A stretch of DNA of 63,103 nucleotides, from assembly GCA_913062815.1 (NCBI GenBank), contig CAJXWZ010000028.1:1-63103 (forward strand), in the 5' to 3' direction. The translations under genes were made by a program, and so were the position numbers. Source of the stretch: an uncultured Colwellia sp. (GTDB lineage: Bacteria; Pseudomonadota; Gammaproteobacteria; Enterobacterales; Alteromonadaceae). This document shows positions 17,586 through 27,685 of the stretch, one piece after another (position 1 is the first letter of the stretch; each line of letters starts with the position of its first letter). The notes under the pieces were generated by a model that saw only the letters and a list, made by a program, of their open reading frames with translations, was not told the origin of the DNA and made no database searches.

Positions 17586-18362
17586 CTATCTCGCAAACAT
17601 CAATGCGGTTAATATGAAATCTAACGCTAAAACCAATAACGATGATTGCACCACAGTTGAGGTAGTTGCCCGTGAAATCCCTTCAGAGGTGGGTTCACAA
17701 TCATAGCCTTTATAGACCGCAATCCAGGTAACCACCAGGGCAAATACAACACTTTTGATAATGCCATTTAAGATATCTTTATTAAAATCGACCTGATCTT
17801 GCATAACAGACCAAAATGTTCCGCCATCAACGCCAAGCCACTCCACCCCCACTAAATGGGCACCTAATATGCCCACCATAGAAAAAATAGCCGCAAGTAA
17901 GGGTAAACTAATAAAGCCGGCCCAAAAGCGTGGTGCTATAACACGGCGCAATGGATCTACTGCCATCATTTCTAAACTGGATAATTGCTCTGTCGCTTTC
18001 ATCAACCCTATTTCAGCAGTTAATGCTGAGCCAGCACGACCCGCAAACAATAATGCCGCAACGACGGGTCCAAGTTCTCGTAGTAATGACAAGGCAACCA
18101 TAGGTCCTAAGCTAGCTTCAGCACCATAGCCGACCAAAATGGTATATCCTTGTAGGGCTAATACCATACCGATAAAGCCCCCAGAAACGACAATAATGAT
18201 TAACGACATGACACCAACGCTATATAATTGCTGCAGTAAAAGTGGTGTCCCCTTACGGAAGTTAGGTAAGTGAAATAAAGCTGAAAACAATATAATCACA
18301 GCACGACCTAAACCACTGATTAGCGCTAACGTATTTCTTCCTAAACTCTGCAACTGCTGCAT
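17586..18362 (-). CDS. mlaE: ABC permease MlaE
   Basis: A 258-residue integral membrane protein of the MlaE/YrbE permease family, with the conserved [35 protein letters not shown] and [14 protein letters not shown] blocks. It is the transmembrane dimer of the phospholipid ABC transporter and binds MlaF from the cytoplasm and MlaD from the periplasm. The ATG overlaps the mlaF stop, indicating translational coupling. Confidence 0.96.
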   Translation of the reverse strand: MQQLQSLGRNTLALISGLGRAVIILFSALFHLPNFRKGTPLLLQQLYSVGVMSLIIIVVSGGFIGMVLALQGYTILVGYGAEASLGPMVALSLLRELGPVVAALLFAGRAGSALTAEIGLMKATEQLSSLEMMAVDPLRRVIAPRFWAGFISLPLLAAIFSMVGILGAHLVGVEWLGVDGGTFWSVMQDQVDFNKDILNGIIKSVVFALVVTWIAVYKGYDCEPTSEGISRATTSTVVQSSLLVLALDFILTALMFAR

Positions 18363-19204
18363 TACACCTTTCCTTGGCTAGTTACAGCCGACGAACTTTT
18401 AATTAATTCACTTTGATAATTTGGTGCATTAAAATGAAAGGGTACCGGACCATCAGCTTCACCTAAAACAAACTGTTTAACTAACGGTGAATCATCTTTG
18501 CTAATTTGCTCTGGCGTACCTTGACCAATAATTTTTTGCTCTGCAATAATATAAATATAATCAGCAATACTCATGACTTCAGGCACATCATGGGAAACAA
18601 CAACTGACGTTAAACCCAAGGCATCGCTTAACGAACGAATTAAACGAACAATCACCCCCATCGAGATTGGGTCTTGTCCTGCAAAAGGCTCATCATAAAG
18701 TATTAATTCAGGATCTAAGGCAATAGATCTGGCCAAAGCAACCCTACGAGCCATACCACCCGACAACTCACTTGGTTGTAAGTTACGCGCGCCGCGTAAG
18801 CCAACGGCCTCTAGTTTCATCAATACTATTTTTTCTATAAGCGACTCAGGCAACTGACTATGCTCGCGAATAGGAAAAGCAATGTTGTCAAAAACACTCA
18901 TATCGGTAAAAAGTGCACCACTTTGAAACAACATACTCATACGTTTTCTAACGTCGTATAATTTTTTTCGAGAAAGTTTAGGAATATCATGACCGGCAAA
19001 TAGAATTTCACCGTGCTCCGGCTGGATTTGTCCACCGATTAACCGCAACAAAGTAGTTTTACCTATACCACTTGGCCCCATAATAGCCGTTACTTTTCCT
19101 TTAGGGATCGACAAACTAATATCATTATAAATAACTCGTTCACCACGTTTAAAAGTAAGATTATTGATTTCGACTAAATTTGTATTGGTTTTACTTAATG
19201 ACAT
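18362..19204 (-). CDS. mlaF: ABC ATPase MlaF
   Basis: A 280-residue ATP-binding subunit of the Mla phospholipid transporter. Walker A is GPSGIGKT (43-50), the signature is LSGGM (147-151) and Walker B is LILYDEP (167-173), followed by the D-loop and a switch histidine (VVSHD). It is the first gene of the leftward mlaFEDCB-ibaG(-murA) operon; its promoter must lie in the 258-base gap shared with yrbG, where paired direct repeats are found. It is longer than E. coli MlaF (269) by a few terminal residues. Confidence 0.96.
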   Translation of the reverse strand: MSLSKTNTNLVEINNLTFKRGERVIYNDISLSIPKGKVTAIMGPSGIGKTTLLRLIGGQIQPEHGEILFAGHDIPKLSRKKLYDVRKRMSMLFQSGALFTDMSVFDNIAFPIREHSQLPESLIEKIVLMKLEAVGLRGARNLQPSELSGGMARRVALARSIALDPELILYDEPFAGQDPISMGVIVRLIRSLSDALGLTSVVVSHDVPEVMSIADYIYIIAEQKIIGQGTPEQISKDDSPLVKQFVLGEADGPVPFHFNAPNYQSELIKSSSAVTSQGKV

Positions 19205-19292
19205 TGTAGTTTTTGTTGGCTCCTAATTGTGACAATTTTACCTTAGCAGCTAAGATTGTTCACTAAAAATTAACTTTTAAATCAATAAAAAA

Positions 19293-19328
19293 TGTCAGAA
19301 AATGTAAAAAAATTGTCAGTAAATGTAA
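19293..19328. repeat. Paired direct repeat in the mlaF-yrbG divergent region
   Basis: The 15-base motif TGTCAGAAAATGTAA (19293-19307) is repeated with one change at 19314-19328 (TGTCAGTAAATGTAA). The spacing of 21 bases is two helical turns, so both copies face the same side of the DNA, as for a tandemly bound regulator. The binding protein is unknown. Confidence 0.55.
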
Positions 19329-19462
19329 GCAAAAATAAAATTCAGCTTTTTTATTGGATGAAAACGATGCAAACAGCAACTATTTTAGTACGAATCACAT
19401 AATTTGCTTTTTTTTTGTCTCTCAACGGGCGACAATTTGGCATCTTAATAGTGGAGTTATGA

Positions 19463-20449
19463 ATGTTAGAACATGTAGGTATTTTACTCGTTGCCCTTAT
19501 GCTACTCGTTTGGAGTGCGGATAAATTTGTATTAGGGGCTTCCTCCTTAGCAAGAAATTTAGGCGTTTCACCAATGATTATTGGCCTCACCATTGTAGCT
19601 ATGGGCTCTTCTGCTCCTGAAATGATGGTGGCAGCTGCAGCTTCCCTTCAAGGAAGTCCTGATACCGCAATTGGCAACGCAATCGGCTCCAATATCACCA
19701 ATATAGCACTGGTGTTAGGCGTAACCGTACTTATAAAGCCCTTGCTTGTCTCTTCTTCTACTATTAAACAAGAACTACCATTACTATTACTACTAACCAT
19801 TTTAGCTTATTGGATTTTGTCAGATGACTTTTTCAGTTTATCTGAAGGCATTGCTTTAATGTTAAGTTTCATCGCTTTTATTGCAACACTGCTATTTAAA
19901 GCGTTAAAGCAAAGAAAAGACAATATTGCTGACGATCCAATGCTGATTGAGGCAGAGCAAGAAATCCCCGAAGGTACCACTACAGCTAGGTCGATTTTCT
20001 GGCTTATTGCTGGTATCAGTTTACTGGTTTTAAGTGCTCATTTTCTTGTTGATTCGGCTATCTTTATTGCCAAAGCTTATGGAATAAGCGACCTAGTTAT
20101 TGGTTTAACCATTATAGCCATTGGCACTAGTCTGCCAGAATTAGCCGCAAGTATTGCCAGTATTTTGAAAAAGGAAGATGATTTGGCCATGGGCAATATC
20201 GTGGGCTCAAACATATTTAATATATTAGCGGTACTACCCTTTGCCGGTATTATTGCACCGGGTACGGTAAATTCAGCAGCTTCTTTGCGCGATGCTCCGG
20301 TTATGTTAGCTATAACGGGTTTACTCTTTATACTCTGTTTCAGTCGAAAATCTGGCAGCTTTAGACTTACTCGCGCAAAAGGCGCATTATTGCTGTTATG
20401 CTTTATTGCATATCAAGTATTACTTTTTAGCCAAACAACAATCAATTAA
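19463..20449 (+). CDS. yrbG: CaCA-family sodium/calcium exchanger YrbG
   Basis: A 328-residue inner-membrane antiporter with about ten hydrophobic segments in two homologous halves. Each half holds the alpha-repeat signature: GSSAPEMMVAAAASLQG with AIGNAIGSNITNIA, and GTSLPELAASIASIL with AMGNIVGSNIFNIL. These residues form the ion-binding site. The physiological ion is not settled for this subfamily. The ATG at 19463 has GGAG 6 bases upstream; another ATG at 19459 is out of frame. It heads the rightward kds-lpt-rpoN block, as in E. coli. Confidence 0.94.
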   Translation: MLEHVGILLVALMLLVWSADKFVLGASSLARNLGVSPMIIGLTIVAMGSSAPEMMVAAAASLQGSPDTAIGNAIGSNITNIALVLGVTVLIKPLLVSSSTIKQELPLLLLLTILAYWILSDDFFSLSEGIALMLSFIAFIATLLFKALKQRKDNIADDPMLIEAEQEIPEGTTTARSIFWLIAGISLLVLSAHFLVDSAIFIAKAYGISDLVIGLTIIAIGTSLPELAASIASILKKEDDLAMGNIVGSNIFNILAVLPFAGIIAPGTVNSAASLRDAPVMLAITGLLFILCFSRKSGSFRLTRAKGALLLLCFIAYQVLLFSQTTIN

Positions 20450-20461
20450 CGTAGTGCTGTT

Positions 20462-21427
20462 ATGAAGAATTTTAAAGAACTTGCCAAAAATGTCATTAAT
20501 ATAGAACAACAAGCAATAACAGAGCTATTGCAATATGTTGATGACAACTTTGAACTCGCTTGCCAACTGATGTTTAATTGTCAAGGACGTGTCATCGTTA
20601 TTGGCATGGGAAAATCGGGTCATATTGGTGGAAAAATTGCCGCTACTTTAGCTAGTACGGGTACTCCTTCTTTTTTTGTACATCCAGGAGAAGCGAGTCA
20701 TGGTGACCTTGGCATGATAACCAAAGATGATGTGGTGCTCACTATCTCTAATTCAGGTGAAACCGTTGAAGTATTAGCAATTATTCCTGTTATCAAACGC
20801 ATTGGTGCAAAACTTATATCGATGACAGGCAATACTGAATCCACATTAGCAAAACTTGCTGACACACATGTTTGCATCAAAGTTAGCACAGAAGCTTGTC
20901 CATTAGGGCTTGCACCTACCTCAAGTACCACTGCTACTTTAGTTATGGGTGATGCACTTGCGGTTGCCCTACTGAATGCGCGTGGCTTTACCGCTGATGA
21001 TTTTGCGCTTTCACACCCTGGTGGCAGTTTAGGTAAGCGTTTGTTATTGCGTTTGAGTGATATTATGCATCAAGGTGAGCGTTTACCTGTAGTTAACCAT
21101 ACTGCTTTAATAAAAGATGCTTTGGTAGAGATGTCACTCAAGGGTTTAGGCATGACTGCTGTGGTTAATGATAACAACAAGCTTATTGGGCTATTTACTG
21201 ACGGTGATTTACGACGCATTTTAGATCTTAAGATAGATATTCACCAAGATGATATTGCCACAGTAATGACCACAACGCCTACAGTTGCCAAAGCAGATAT
21301 GTTAGCTGCTCAAGCATTAAATATAATGGAAGATAAAAAAATTAACGGCTTAATTGTCATCGATAAAGATGAGCAGCCCATTGGCGCAATGAACATGCAT
21401 GATCTACTTAAATCAGGAGTACTCTAA
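20462..21427 (+). CDS. kdsD: Arabinose-5-phosphate isomerase KdsD
   Basis: A 321-residue enzyme converting ribulose 5-phosphate to arabinose 5-phosphate, the first step of Kdo synthesis for lipopolysaccharide. A SIS sugar-phosphate isomerase domain (about 35-180; GMGKSGHIGGKIAATLASTG, HPGEASHGDLGMI) is followed by two CBS domains (about 205-320). The start lies 12 bases after yrbG and the stop overlaps the kdsC ATG, so these genes are one transcript. Confidence 0.97.
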   Translation: MKNFKELAKNVINIEQQAITELLQYVDDNFELACQLMFNCQGRVIVIGMGKSGHIGGKIAATLASTGTPSFFVHPGEASHGDLGMITKDDVVLTISNSGETVEVLAIIPVIKRIGAKLISMTGNTESTLAKLADTHVCIKVSTEACPLGLAPTSSTTATLVMGDALAVALLNARGFTADDFALSHPGGSLGKRLLLRLSDIMHQGERLPVVNHTALIKDALVEMSLKGLGMTAVVNDNNKLIGLFTDGDLRRILDLKIDIHQDDIATVMTTTPTVAKADMLAAQALNIMEDKKINGLIVIDKDEQPIGAMNMHDLLKSGVL

Positions 21428-21990
21428 TGAACTCAGCGCTAGATGAAAATACTCTTTATGGTAAAGTTGAGCAAAGTACGCTTAAGCAAGCTCAACGTAT
21501 AAAGCTGCTAGTTTGTGATGTTGATGGTGTTTTTTCAGATGGACGCATTTATTTGGGCAATGATGGCGAAGAATTGAAAGCGTTTCATACCAAAGATGGT
21601 TTTGGTATAAAGGCTCTGGGGAGCAGTGGCGTTGATATCGCTATAATCACTGGCAGGCGTTCAACTATTGTCGCCAAACGCATGTCAGCCTTAAATGTAA
21701 AACATATAGTGCAAGGTCAAGAAGACAAACTACCTGCCCTTTTAGACCTAGTCAATCAACTTGAATTATCTTGGGATGAAGTTGCCTATATTGGTGACGA
21801 CCTACCCGATTTAGCTTGCATTAAACAAGTTGGTTTAGGCATTGCTGTACAAGATGCTCACCCTACAGTATTAGCGCACGCAAACTATACCACTTTTATT
21901 CGTGGCGGTTTTGGCGCAGTTAGAGAAGTATGTGACTTAATTATGCAATGCCAAGACACCCTAGATAGTGCTACGGGCGCCAGCATATGA
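21427..21990 (+). CDS. kdsC: 3-deoxy-D-manno-octulosonate-8-phosphate phosphatase KdsC
   Basis: A 187-residue HAD-family phosphatase without a cap domain; it acts as a tetramer to release Kdo from Kdo 8-phosphate. The nucleophile motif is VCDVDGVFSDGR (Asp31, Asp33), motif II is IITGR, and GDDLPD is the metal-binding motif IV. The start overlaps the kdsD stop by one base and its stop overlaps the lptC start by 4 bases. Confidence 0.97.
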   Translation: MNSALDENTLYGKVEQSTLKQAQRIKLLVCDVDGVFSDGRIYLGNDGEELKAFHTKDGFGIKALGSSGVDIAIITGRRSTIVAKRMSALNVKHIVQGQEDKLPALLDLVNQLELSWDEVAYIGDDLPDLACIKQVGLGIAVQDAHPTVLAHANYTTFIRGGFGAVREVCDLIMQCQDTLDSATGASI

Positions 21991-22616
21991 CAAGAACAAA
22001 TTTCTTAGCGCTTTTAGTATTGTTATTAGGCGCAATGGCTTATGGAATTATTGAGTGGCGCCAGTCACAAATAGTTCCTGGAGAGAATATCGATAGAGAA
22101 TTGACGCCTGATTTTATTGCTGAAGCACTAAAGAGCGATATATATACTGATTCAGGCCAGCTTTCCCATGCTATTATTGCAGACAGAATGGAACATTATG
22201 CCAAGCTCGAAGTCACGCATTTTGAATTGCCTTTCTATACTTTATACCCCAAAACACATACAACTAAAAAAGCCTTATCAAATTCCGAATTAACGAAACT
22301 ACCGGTAGGACAAAATCAAAGTTCACCGTGGAAACTCAGTGCAAAAGAGGCAACACTTTATAAAAACAATAGGGTTATTTTGAATCATCGCGTACACTTA
22401 AGTGCAACTGATGAAAATAGCTTGATACAAGAAATACATTGCAAATATTTAGAGCTTGATCTCAATACAAATATTATTAGCTCAGACCAAACAGTGATGA
22501 TTCAAGGGAAAGACTTCACCACTTATGGTTCGGGTTTAATAATTGACTTAAACACCAAACAGATGACATTAACCGAACATGTGCGTACTACCATTTACAA
22601 AAAAAACAATAGTTAA
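21987..22616 (+). CDS. lptC: LPS export protein LptC
   Basis: A 209-residue bitopic inner-membrane protein: one N-terminal helix (about residues 5-22, FLALLVLLLGAMAYGIIEW) then a periplasmic beta-jellyroll. LTPDFIAEALKSDIYTDSGQ and the later LNTNIISSDQTVMIQG fit LptC. It receives LPS from the LptBFG transporter and passes it to LptA. Sequence conservation in this family is low; position between kdsC and lptA adds to the call. Confidence 0.93.
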   Translation: MTRTNFLALLVLLLGAMAYGIIEWRQSQIVPGENIDRELTPDFIAEALKSDIYTDSGQLSHAIIADRMEHYAKLEVTHFELPFYTLYPKTHTTKKALSNSELTKLPVGQNQSSPWKLSAKEATLYKNNRVILNHRVHLSATDENSLIQEIHCKYLELDLNTNIISSDQTVMIQGKDFTTYGSGLIIDLNTKQMTLTEHVRTTIYKKNNS

Positions 22617-22623
22617 TCCCTTG

Positions 22624-23184
22624 ATGACACTTAAAAAACTTGGCAAAGGTTTATTGTTCACTTCAATATTCCTGACTTTAGCTGCACCAGTAAATGCAGC
22701 AAAAAAGGATCTAAATCAAGAGATTACCATTAAATCTAAGCGTCAATCTGCTGATTTGAAGAATAAAATCGCTAGCTATTTAGATGATGTCAGTATCAAT
22801 CAAGGCTCTATCGCGATTAATGCCGATATTGTTCAGGTATATAGTAAGGTTGATAAACTAACTAAAGCTAAATATGACACTTACCTTGCTAAAGGTAAGC
22901 CAGCAATATTTAAACAACAATTAGAAGATGGTAGTTTAATTAGCCTGCAGGCTAATGAAATAAAATACCAACCAGATCTTAATCTTATTACAGTTTCTGG
23001 TAATGCCCAAGTAAAGCAAGCAGGTAGTAGAGTTACTGGTGAAACTATCACTTACAATACCTTAAGTGAAAAGTTAGAGGCGAAAAGCAATAATCATGAA
23101 TCTGTGACTACTGTTTTGCAACCTGCGCAAATTAAAGCACAACAAGATAAAAATAAGAAACAAAATGACAGCAAAAGCAACTAA
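22624..23184 (+). CDS. lptA: Periplasmic LPS bridge protein LptA
   Basis: A 186-residue exported protein with a signal peptide ([20 protein letters not shown], then AKKDLN). The mature protein has the OstA/LptA beta-jellyroll pattern: [20 protein letters not shown] and [20 protein letters not shown]. LptA polymers span the periplasm and carry LPS to LptDE. The frame opens further upstream at 22579, but the ATG at 22624, 7 bases after the lptC stop, gives a proper signal peptide; no strong ribosome binding site is seen. It overlaps lptB by 20 bases. Confidence 0.94.
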   Translation: MTLKKLGKGLLFTSIFLTLAAPVNAAKKDLNQEITIKSKRQSADLKNKIASYLDDVSINQGSIAINADIVQVYSKVDKLTKAKYDTYLAKGKPAIFKQQLEDGSLISLQANEIKYQPDLNLITVSGNAQVKQAGSRVTGETITYNTLSEKLEAKSNNHESVTTVLQPAQIKAQQDKNKKQNDSKSN

Positions 23185-23923
23185 CTCAGTAAGCAACATA
23201 GCTAGTTTAAAAGCGATAGGTTTATCTAAATCATATAAAAACAAAAAGGTTGTTCAAAGTGTTAGTTTAGCCGTAAATGCCGGGCAAATTGTTGGTTTAT
23301 TAGGTCCAAATGGCGCAGGAAAAACCACGTCTTTTTATATGATTGTTGGCTTGGTACCCAATGATGATGGCCAGATACTACTCAATAATGAAGATGTAAC
23401 ACTCTCCCCTATGCATGAACGAGCTCGCCGCGGCATTGGCTATCTTCCCCAGGAGGCTTCCATCTTTAGGAAGCTGAGCGTTACTGAAAATATTATGGCT
23501 ATTTTGCAAACAAGAAAAGGACTTAACGAACATGAAAGACAAGAAAAATTAGAACACTTACTAGAAGAATTTAATATTAGTCACATAAAAGACAACTTGG
23601 GAATGAGCTTATCAGGTGGTGAAAGAAGGCGAGTTGAAATTGCTCGCGCACTTGCTGCTGAGCCGGCGTTTATTCTACTTGATGAACCCTTTGCAGGTGT
23701 CGACCCTATCTCAGTGGGTGATATTAAAAAAATAATTATTCACCTGAAAGAGCGCGGTATTGGCATTCTCATTACCGACCACAATGTACGCGAAACACTC
23801 GACGTTTGTGAGCACGCATATATTGTCAGTCATGGTGAAATTATTGCTGAAGGTAATGCAGATCAAATTCTTGCAAATCAAAAGGTGAGAGATGTATACC
23901 TAGGCGAACAATTCACGTTATAG
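23165..23923 (+). CDS. lptB: LPS export ABC ATPase LptB
   Basis: A 252-residue ATPase that powers LPS extraction with LptFG. Walker A is GPNGAGKT (47-54), the signature LSGGE (149-153), Walker B FILLDEP (169-175), and the switch is ITDHN. LptB-type features such as [14 protein letters not shown] are present. The N-terminus is about 11 residues longer than in E. coli (241) and arises from overlap with lptA. LptFG are not in this window, as is usual. Confidence 0.97.
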   Translation: MTAKATNSVSNIASLKAIGLSKSYKNKKVVQSVSLAVNAGQIVGLLGPNGAGKTTSFYMIVGLVPNDDGQILLNNEDVTLSPMHERARRGIGYLPQEASIFRKLSVTENIMAILQTRKGLNEHERQEKLEHLLEEFNISHIKDNLGMSLSGGERRRVEIARALAAEPAFILLDEPFAGVDPISVGDIKKIIIHLKERGIGILITDHNVRETLDVCEHAYIVSHGEIIAEGNADQILANQKVRDVYLGEQFTL

Positions 23924-24013
23924 TTCACACATACAATAAAAAGTTCAGCTATGCTTATAAGTAAGTAAGCAAAGTTAAAAGAAACAAAAATGAATAGGAA
24001 GTAAACAAGCTAG

Positions 24014-25531
24014 ATGCGCCCAACTCTGCAACTTAGAATAGGACAACAGCTGACCATGACGCCACAACTGCAACAAGCAATTAAGCTGTTGCAGTTATCA
24101 ACGTTAGAGCTTCAGCAAGAAATTCAAGAAGCACTTGAAAGTAATCCTTTGCTTGAGGTCAATGATCAACAAGCGTCAGAAACAAACACAGATAATAATT
24201 CAGACAACCTTGAAGAGGCCTTTTCAGCCACAGCAACTACCGATGAACAAAAAAGTACTGACGGAAGTGAAGATGCATCCGCAACTATTGATGAAATTAG
24301 TACCACAGAAGCTATGGAAAAAAGCGATATTCCTGAAGAGCTGAATATCGATACAACTTGGGAAGAAAGTTACAGTGCAGGTGTATCCAATACCGGTGCT
24401 GTTAGTAGCCCCAGTGAAGATTACACTTACCAAGGTGAAACAACTGACTCAATACAAGACCACTTATTGTGGCAAATGGAATTAACACCTTTTTCTGAAA
24501 CTGACAGAACGGTTGCTATTGCCATTATTGAAGCTGTAGACGATGCTGGTTACCTTACTGTTTCTGCTGAAGATATTCTCGAGAGCGTTGGCATTGAAGG
24601 GTTAGAGTTAGATGAGGTCGAAGCGGTTCTCAAGCGAATAAATGTTTTCGATCCTATTGGAGTAGCAGCGCTATCAATTGCAGACTGCTTACTCATCCAA
24701 CTTAATCAATTCGACGCAGATACACCTTATTTGGTTGAAAGTAAGCTGATTATCCGCGATCATATCGACTTATTAGGTAACCGTGATTACCGACAATTAA
24801 TGCGTAAAACACGGCTTAAAGAAGATCAATTGCGAGAAGTTATGCGTTTGATCCAAAGTCTTAACCCACGTCCTGGAGACGCTGTCATTAAGGGCGATGA
24901 TCAATATGTCATCCCCGATGTTTCTGTCGAGAAGAAAAACGGCCGCTGGGTAGTTGAACTAAATCCCGATACCGCGCCAAAGTTATCTGTCAATCAGCAG
25001 TATGCTGCTATGACTAAGACGATGAAATCATCAACTAATGATGGCCAGTTTATCCGTGCTAACTTACAAGAAGCCAAGTGGTTTATCAAAAGTTTAGAAT
25101 CTAGGAACGATACGTTATTAAAAGTGTCTAATTGTATTGTGCAACGTCAGCAAGGATTTTTGGAACATGGCGCTGAAGCTATGCGTCCAATGGTTTTAAA
25201 TGATATTGCTGAAGCAGTTGATATGCATGAGTCAACCATTTCTCGTGTTACCACTCAAAAATACATGCACACGCCAAGAGGTATATTTGAATTAAAATAT
25301 TTCTTCTCAAGTCATGTAAGTACCGAAAATGGTGGTGAATGCTCTTCAACAGCTATTCGCTCACTCATTAAGAAGCTCATTTTGGCGGAGACACCTGCTA
25401 AACCGCTAAGTGATAGTAAAATGGCCGACTTGTTGGCTGAGCAGGGAATTAACGTTGCTAGACGTACCATAGCCAAATATCGTGAATCTTTGTCTATCCC
25501 ACCGTCAAATCAACGAAAGAGTTTATTATAA
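24014..25531 (+). CDS. rpoN: RNA polymerase sigma-54 factor RpoN
   Basis: A 505-residue sigma-54. The glutamine-rich activator-responsive region I is at the N-terminus ([20 protein letters not shown]), the acidic variable region II about 42-130, the core-binding region in the middle, a helix-turn-helix ([17 protein letters not shown]), and the RpoN box [10 protein letters not shown] (482-491) that reads the -24 element. It recognises GG/GC promoters that need an AAA+ activator. Directly followed by hpf, ptsN, rapZ and ptsO, the conserved nitrogen-PTS neighbourhood. Confidence 0.97.
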   Translation: MRPTLQLRIGQQLTMTPQLQQAIKLLQLSTLELQQEIQEALESNPLLEVNDQQASETNTDNNSDNLEEAFSATATTDEQKSTDGSEDASATIDEISTTEAMEKSDIPEELNIDTTWEESYSAGVSNTGAVSSPSEDYTYQGETTDSIQDHLLWQMELTPFSETDRTVAIAIIEAVDDAGYLTVSAEDILESVGIEGLELDEVEAVLKRINVFDPIGVAALSIADCLLIQLNQFDADTPYLVESKLIIRDHIDLLGNRDYRQLMRKTRLKEDQLREVMRLIQSLNPRPGDAVIKGDDQYVIPDVSVEKKNGRWVVELNPDTAPKLSVNQQYAAMTKTMKSSTNDGQFIRANLQEAKWFIKSLESRNDTLLKVSNCIVQRQQGFLEHGAEAMRPMVLNDIAEAVDMHESTISRVTTQKYMHTPRGIFELKYFFSSHVSTENGGECSSTAIRSLIKKLILAETPAKPLSDSKMADLLAEQGINVARRTIAKYRESLSIPPSNQRKSLL

Positions 25532-25577
25532 CGAGTTAATTTTATTATCTAATATTAGTTAAATAAGGATCACGTTT

Positions 25578-25865
25578 ATGCAAATTAATCTTACCGGCCA
25601 CCATGTAGAAGTAACTTCATCATTACGCGATTATGTAGACACAAAACTTGCCAAACTAGAACGACATTTCGATCACATCAATAATGTGCATGTTGTTTTA
25701 ACGGTTGAAAAGTTAGATCAAAAAGCGGAAGCTACAGTACATTTAAAAGGCAGTGAAATTCATGCCTCAGCCGTCAATGGAGATATGTACACCTCTATTG
25801 ATACTTTAGTTGATAAATTAGATCGCCAAGTACTCAAATACAAAGGCAAAATAAAACAGCATTAG
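25578..25865 (+). CDS. hpf: Ribosome hibernation-promoting factor HPF (short form)
   Basis: A 95-residue protein of the HPF/YfiA family: beta-alpha-beta-beta-beta-alpha pattern with LTGHHVEVTSSLRDYVDTKL and KLARLERHF-like (here KLAKLERHFDHI). Short HPF binds the 30S decoding region and works with RMF to form inactive 100S dimers in stationary phase. It sits between rpoN and ptsN in the conserved order. AAGGA precedes the ATG. Confidence 0.95.
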   Translation: MQINLTGHHVEVTSSLRDYVDTKLAKLERHFDHINNVHVVLTVEKLDQKAEATVHLKGSEIHASAVNGDMYTSIDTLVDKLDRQVLKYKGKIKQH

Positions 25866-25882
25866 TTTCACTCCCTTAAATT

Positions 25883-26335
25883 ATGACACTACAAGATATA
25901 TTAACGCTGGACTGTACACAATGTGCAGTACCAGCAAGCAGTAAAAAACGTCTGCTTGAACAAATCTGCCAACTAGCCGCAATTGAGCTGGGTGATACTA
26001 ACCCTGGTGATCTACTAGACAGCTTACTCAATCGTGAAAAGATGGGTAGTACTGGTATTGGCAACGGTATTGCAATCCCTCATGGCCGACTGCAAAATAC
26101 CAATAAAGCTATTGCCGTCTTTTTAACCACCGAGCGTGCCATAGACTTTGATGCAATAGACAACAAGCCTGTAGATATATTTATTTGTTTATTTGTCCCG
26201 CAAGAAAATACTCAAGAGCATTTACAAACACTACAAAGCATCGCCAGACTTTTCAGCAACCGAAAAACGGCTAAACAAGTTAGAAAATGTGCAAATAAGC
26301 AAGAAATGTATAACCTAATTAAACTAACAACTTAG
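25883..26335 (+). CDS. ptsN: Nitrogen-regulatory PTS EIIA protein PtsN
   Basis: A 150-residue EIIA domain of the fructose/mannitol type. The phosphorylated histidine is His67 in GIGNGIAIPHGRL. PtsN is the terminal phosphoacceptor of the PTS(Ntr) chain (PtsP to NPr to PtsN) and in relatives controls potassium handling and nitrogen-linked processes through protein contacts rather than sugar transport. Neighbouring rpoN, rapZ and ptsO support the assignment. Confidence 0.96.
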   Translation: MTLQDILTLDCTQCAVPASSKKRLLEQICQLAAIELGDTNPGDLLDSLLNREKMGSTGIGNGIAIPHGRLQNTNKAIAVFLTTERAIDFDAIDNKPVDIFICLFVPQENTQEHLQTLQSIARLFSNRKTAKQVRKCANKQEMYNLIKLTT

Positions 26336-26397
26336 TCTCTAGGTTGAATTTTTCTGGTCTTACCTACAAGCCGCCTACATAATCGGAAATAGAAAGT

Positions 26398-27252
26398 ATG
26401 AAACTAATCATTGTGAGTGGTCGCTCAGGCTCAGGCAAATCTGTTGCTTTAAGGGTTTTAGAAGATTTAGGTTATTATTGCGTAGATAATATACCGGTAA
26501 ACCTGCTACCAGCCTTAACCCACACCGTCATAAATGACTATGAGAATGTCGCCGTCAGCTTAGATGTGCGTAACCTACCAGATGATCCAAATGACATTTT
26601 AGAAGTAATTGCTTACTTACCCAATGCAGTCGAAGTTACCACGCTATTTTTAGATGCTGATGACAAAGACTTGATTCGCCGCTTTAGCGAAACTAGACGC
26701 TTACACCCTCTAATAAAGAAAAACATTGCCCTTGATCAAGCAATAGCGTTAGAGAAAAAACTCTTGACGCCTATTTCCACCAAGGCTGATCTCTATATCA
26801 ATACTTCACAATTAAGTCCCCACCAATTAGCCGACTTAGTTAGAGAGCGGATCTTGGGTAAAAAAACCGGTGCAATGGTGTTAGTGTTCGAGTCTTTCGG
26901 CTTTAAACATGGTATACCAGCCGATGCTGACTATGTGTTCGATGCGAGGTTTTTGCCAAACCCCCACTGGGAAAAAGAATTAAAACCTTATACTGGATTG
27001 CAACAACCGGTAAGAGACTTCCTGGCAAGTCAGGCGATTGTTACCAAGTTTGTTTGGCAAATTAATACTTTCATGATGACTTGGTTACCTCATTTAGAGC
27101 GTAACAATCGCAGTTACGTCACTATTGCTATTGGCTGTACGGGTGGGAAGCACCGCTCAGTATATATAGCTGAGTTACTAGCAAATAACTTTCGTAAAGA
27201 ACAAAAAGACGTGCAAACTCATCATCGTGACATTGACAAAGCTAAGAAATGA
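26398..27252 (+). CDS. rapZ: RNase adapter protein RapZ
   Basis: A 284-residue P-loop protein. Walker A is GRSGSGKS (8-15); the C-terminal domain holds GCTGGKHRSVYIAELLA, the conserved sensor block. In E. coli RapZ binds GlcN6P and the sRNA GlmZ and delivers it to RNase E, tuning glmS. Whether this organism has GlmZ/GlmY cannot be seen here. The stop codon overlaps the ptsO ATG by 4 bases. Confidence 0.95.
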   Translation: MKLIIVSGRSGSGKSVALRVLEDLGYYCVDNIPVNLLPALTHTVINDYENVAVSLDVRNLPDDPNDILEVIAYLPNAVEVTTLFLDADDKDLIRRFSETRRLHPLIKKNIALDQAIALEKKLLTPISTKADLYINTSQLSPHQLADLVRERILGKKTGAMVLVFESFGFKHGIPADADYVFDARFLPNPHWEKELKPYTGLQQPVRDFLASQAIVTKFVWQINTFMMTWLPHLERNNRSYVTIAIGCTGGKHRSVYIAELLANNFRKEQKDVQTHHRDIDKAKK

Positions 27253-27533
27253 CACTAATGAATACTGTTTTTAAAGAGTTAACTATAGTGAATAAGCTTG
27301 GCTTACACGCACGAGCCGCAAGTAAATTGGCTCAGCTTTGCCAACAATTTTCCGCAAAAGTCACGTTGACATTAGAAGACAAAGAAGCTGACGCAGCAAG
27401 CATAATGGCTATTATGCTACTCGCCGGTGGCCAAGGAAAAGTTGTTAAAGTTACCGCGCATGGCGCTGACGCTCAACAAGCATTACAAGCAATCAGCCAA
27501 CTCATATCAGACAAGTTTGATGAAGATGAATAA
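27249..27533 (+). CDS. ptsO: Phosphocarrier protein NPr
   Basis: A 94-residue HPr-fold protein. The phosphorylated histidine is in NKLGLHARAAS (His20), and the Ser-46 region reads DAASIMAIMLLAGGQG. It relays phosphate from PtsP to PtsN. Two starts are possible: the ATG at 27249, overlapping the rapZ stop, and the ATG at 27258, which gives an N-terminus closer to E. coli NPr. It closes the rpoN-pts block. Confidence 0.94.
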   Translation: MTLMNTVFKELTIVNKLGLHARAASKLAQLCQQFSAKVTLTLEDKEADAASIMAIMLLAGGQGKVVKVTAHGADAQQALQAISQLISDKFDEDE

Positions 27534-27685
27534 TTTACACTAACTAAGTAATAAAGCTGAAAAAAACACAAAGTTACGATAAACTTAAGCTTAGTTAATC
27601 GCATATCAAGTCTATTAGGTTTCCTATTCAGTGAATTTAATCGCGTTGGTATATAACGCTTCGCCGACTTTCAAGTAATATTCCT

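Noticed and set aside
27534..27685. Magnesium-sensing M-box upstream of mgtE
   Set aside because: The gap of 152 bases has only a five-pair hairpin and lacks the conserved M-box helices.
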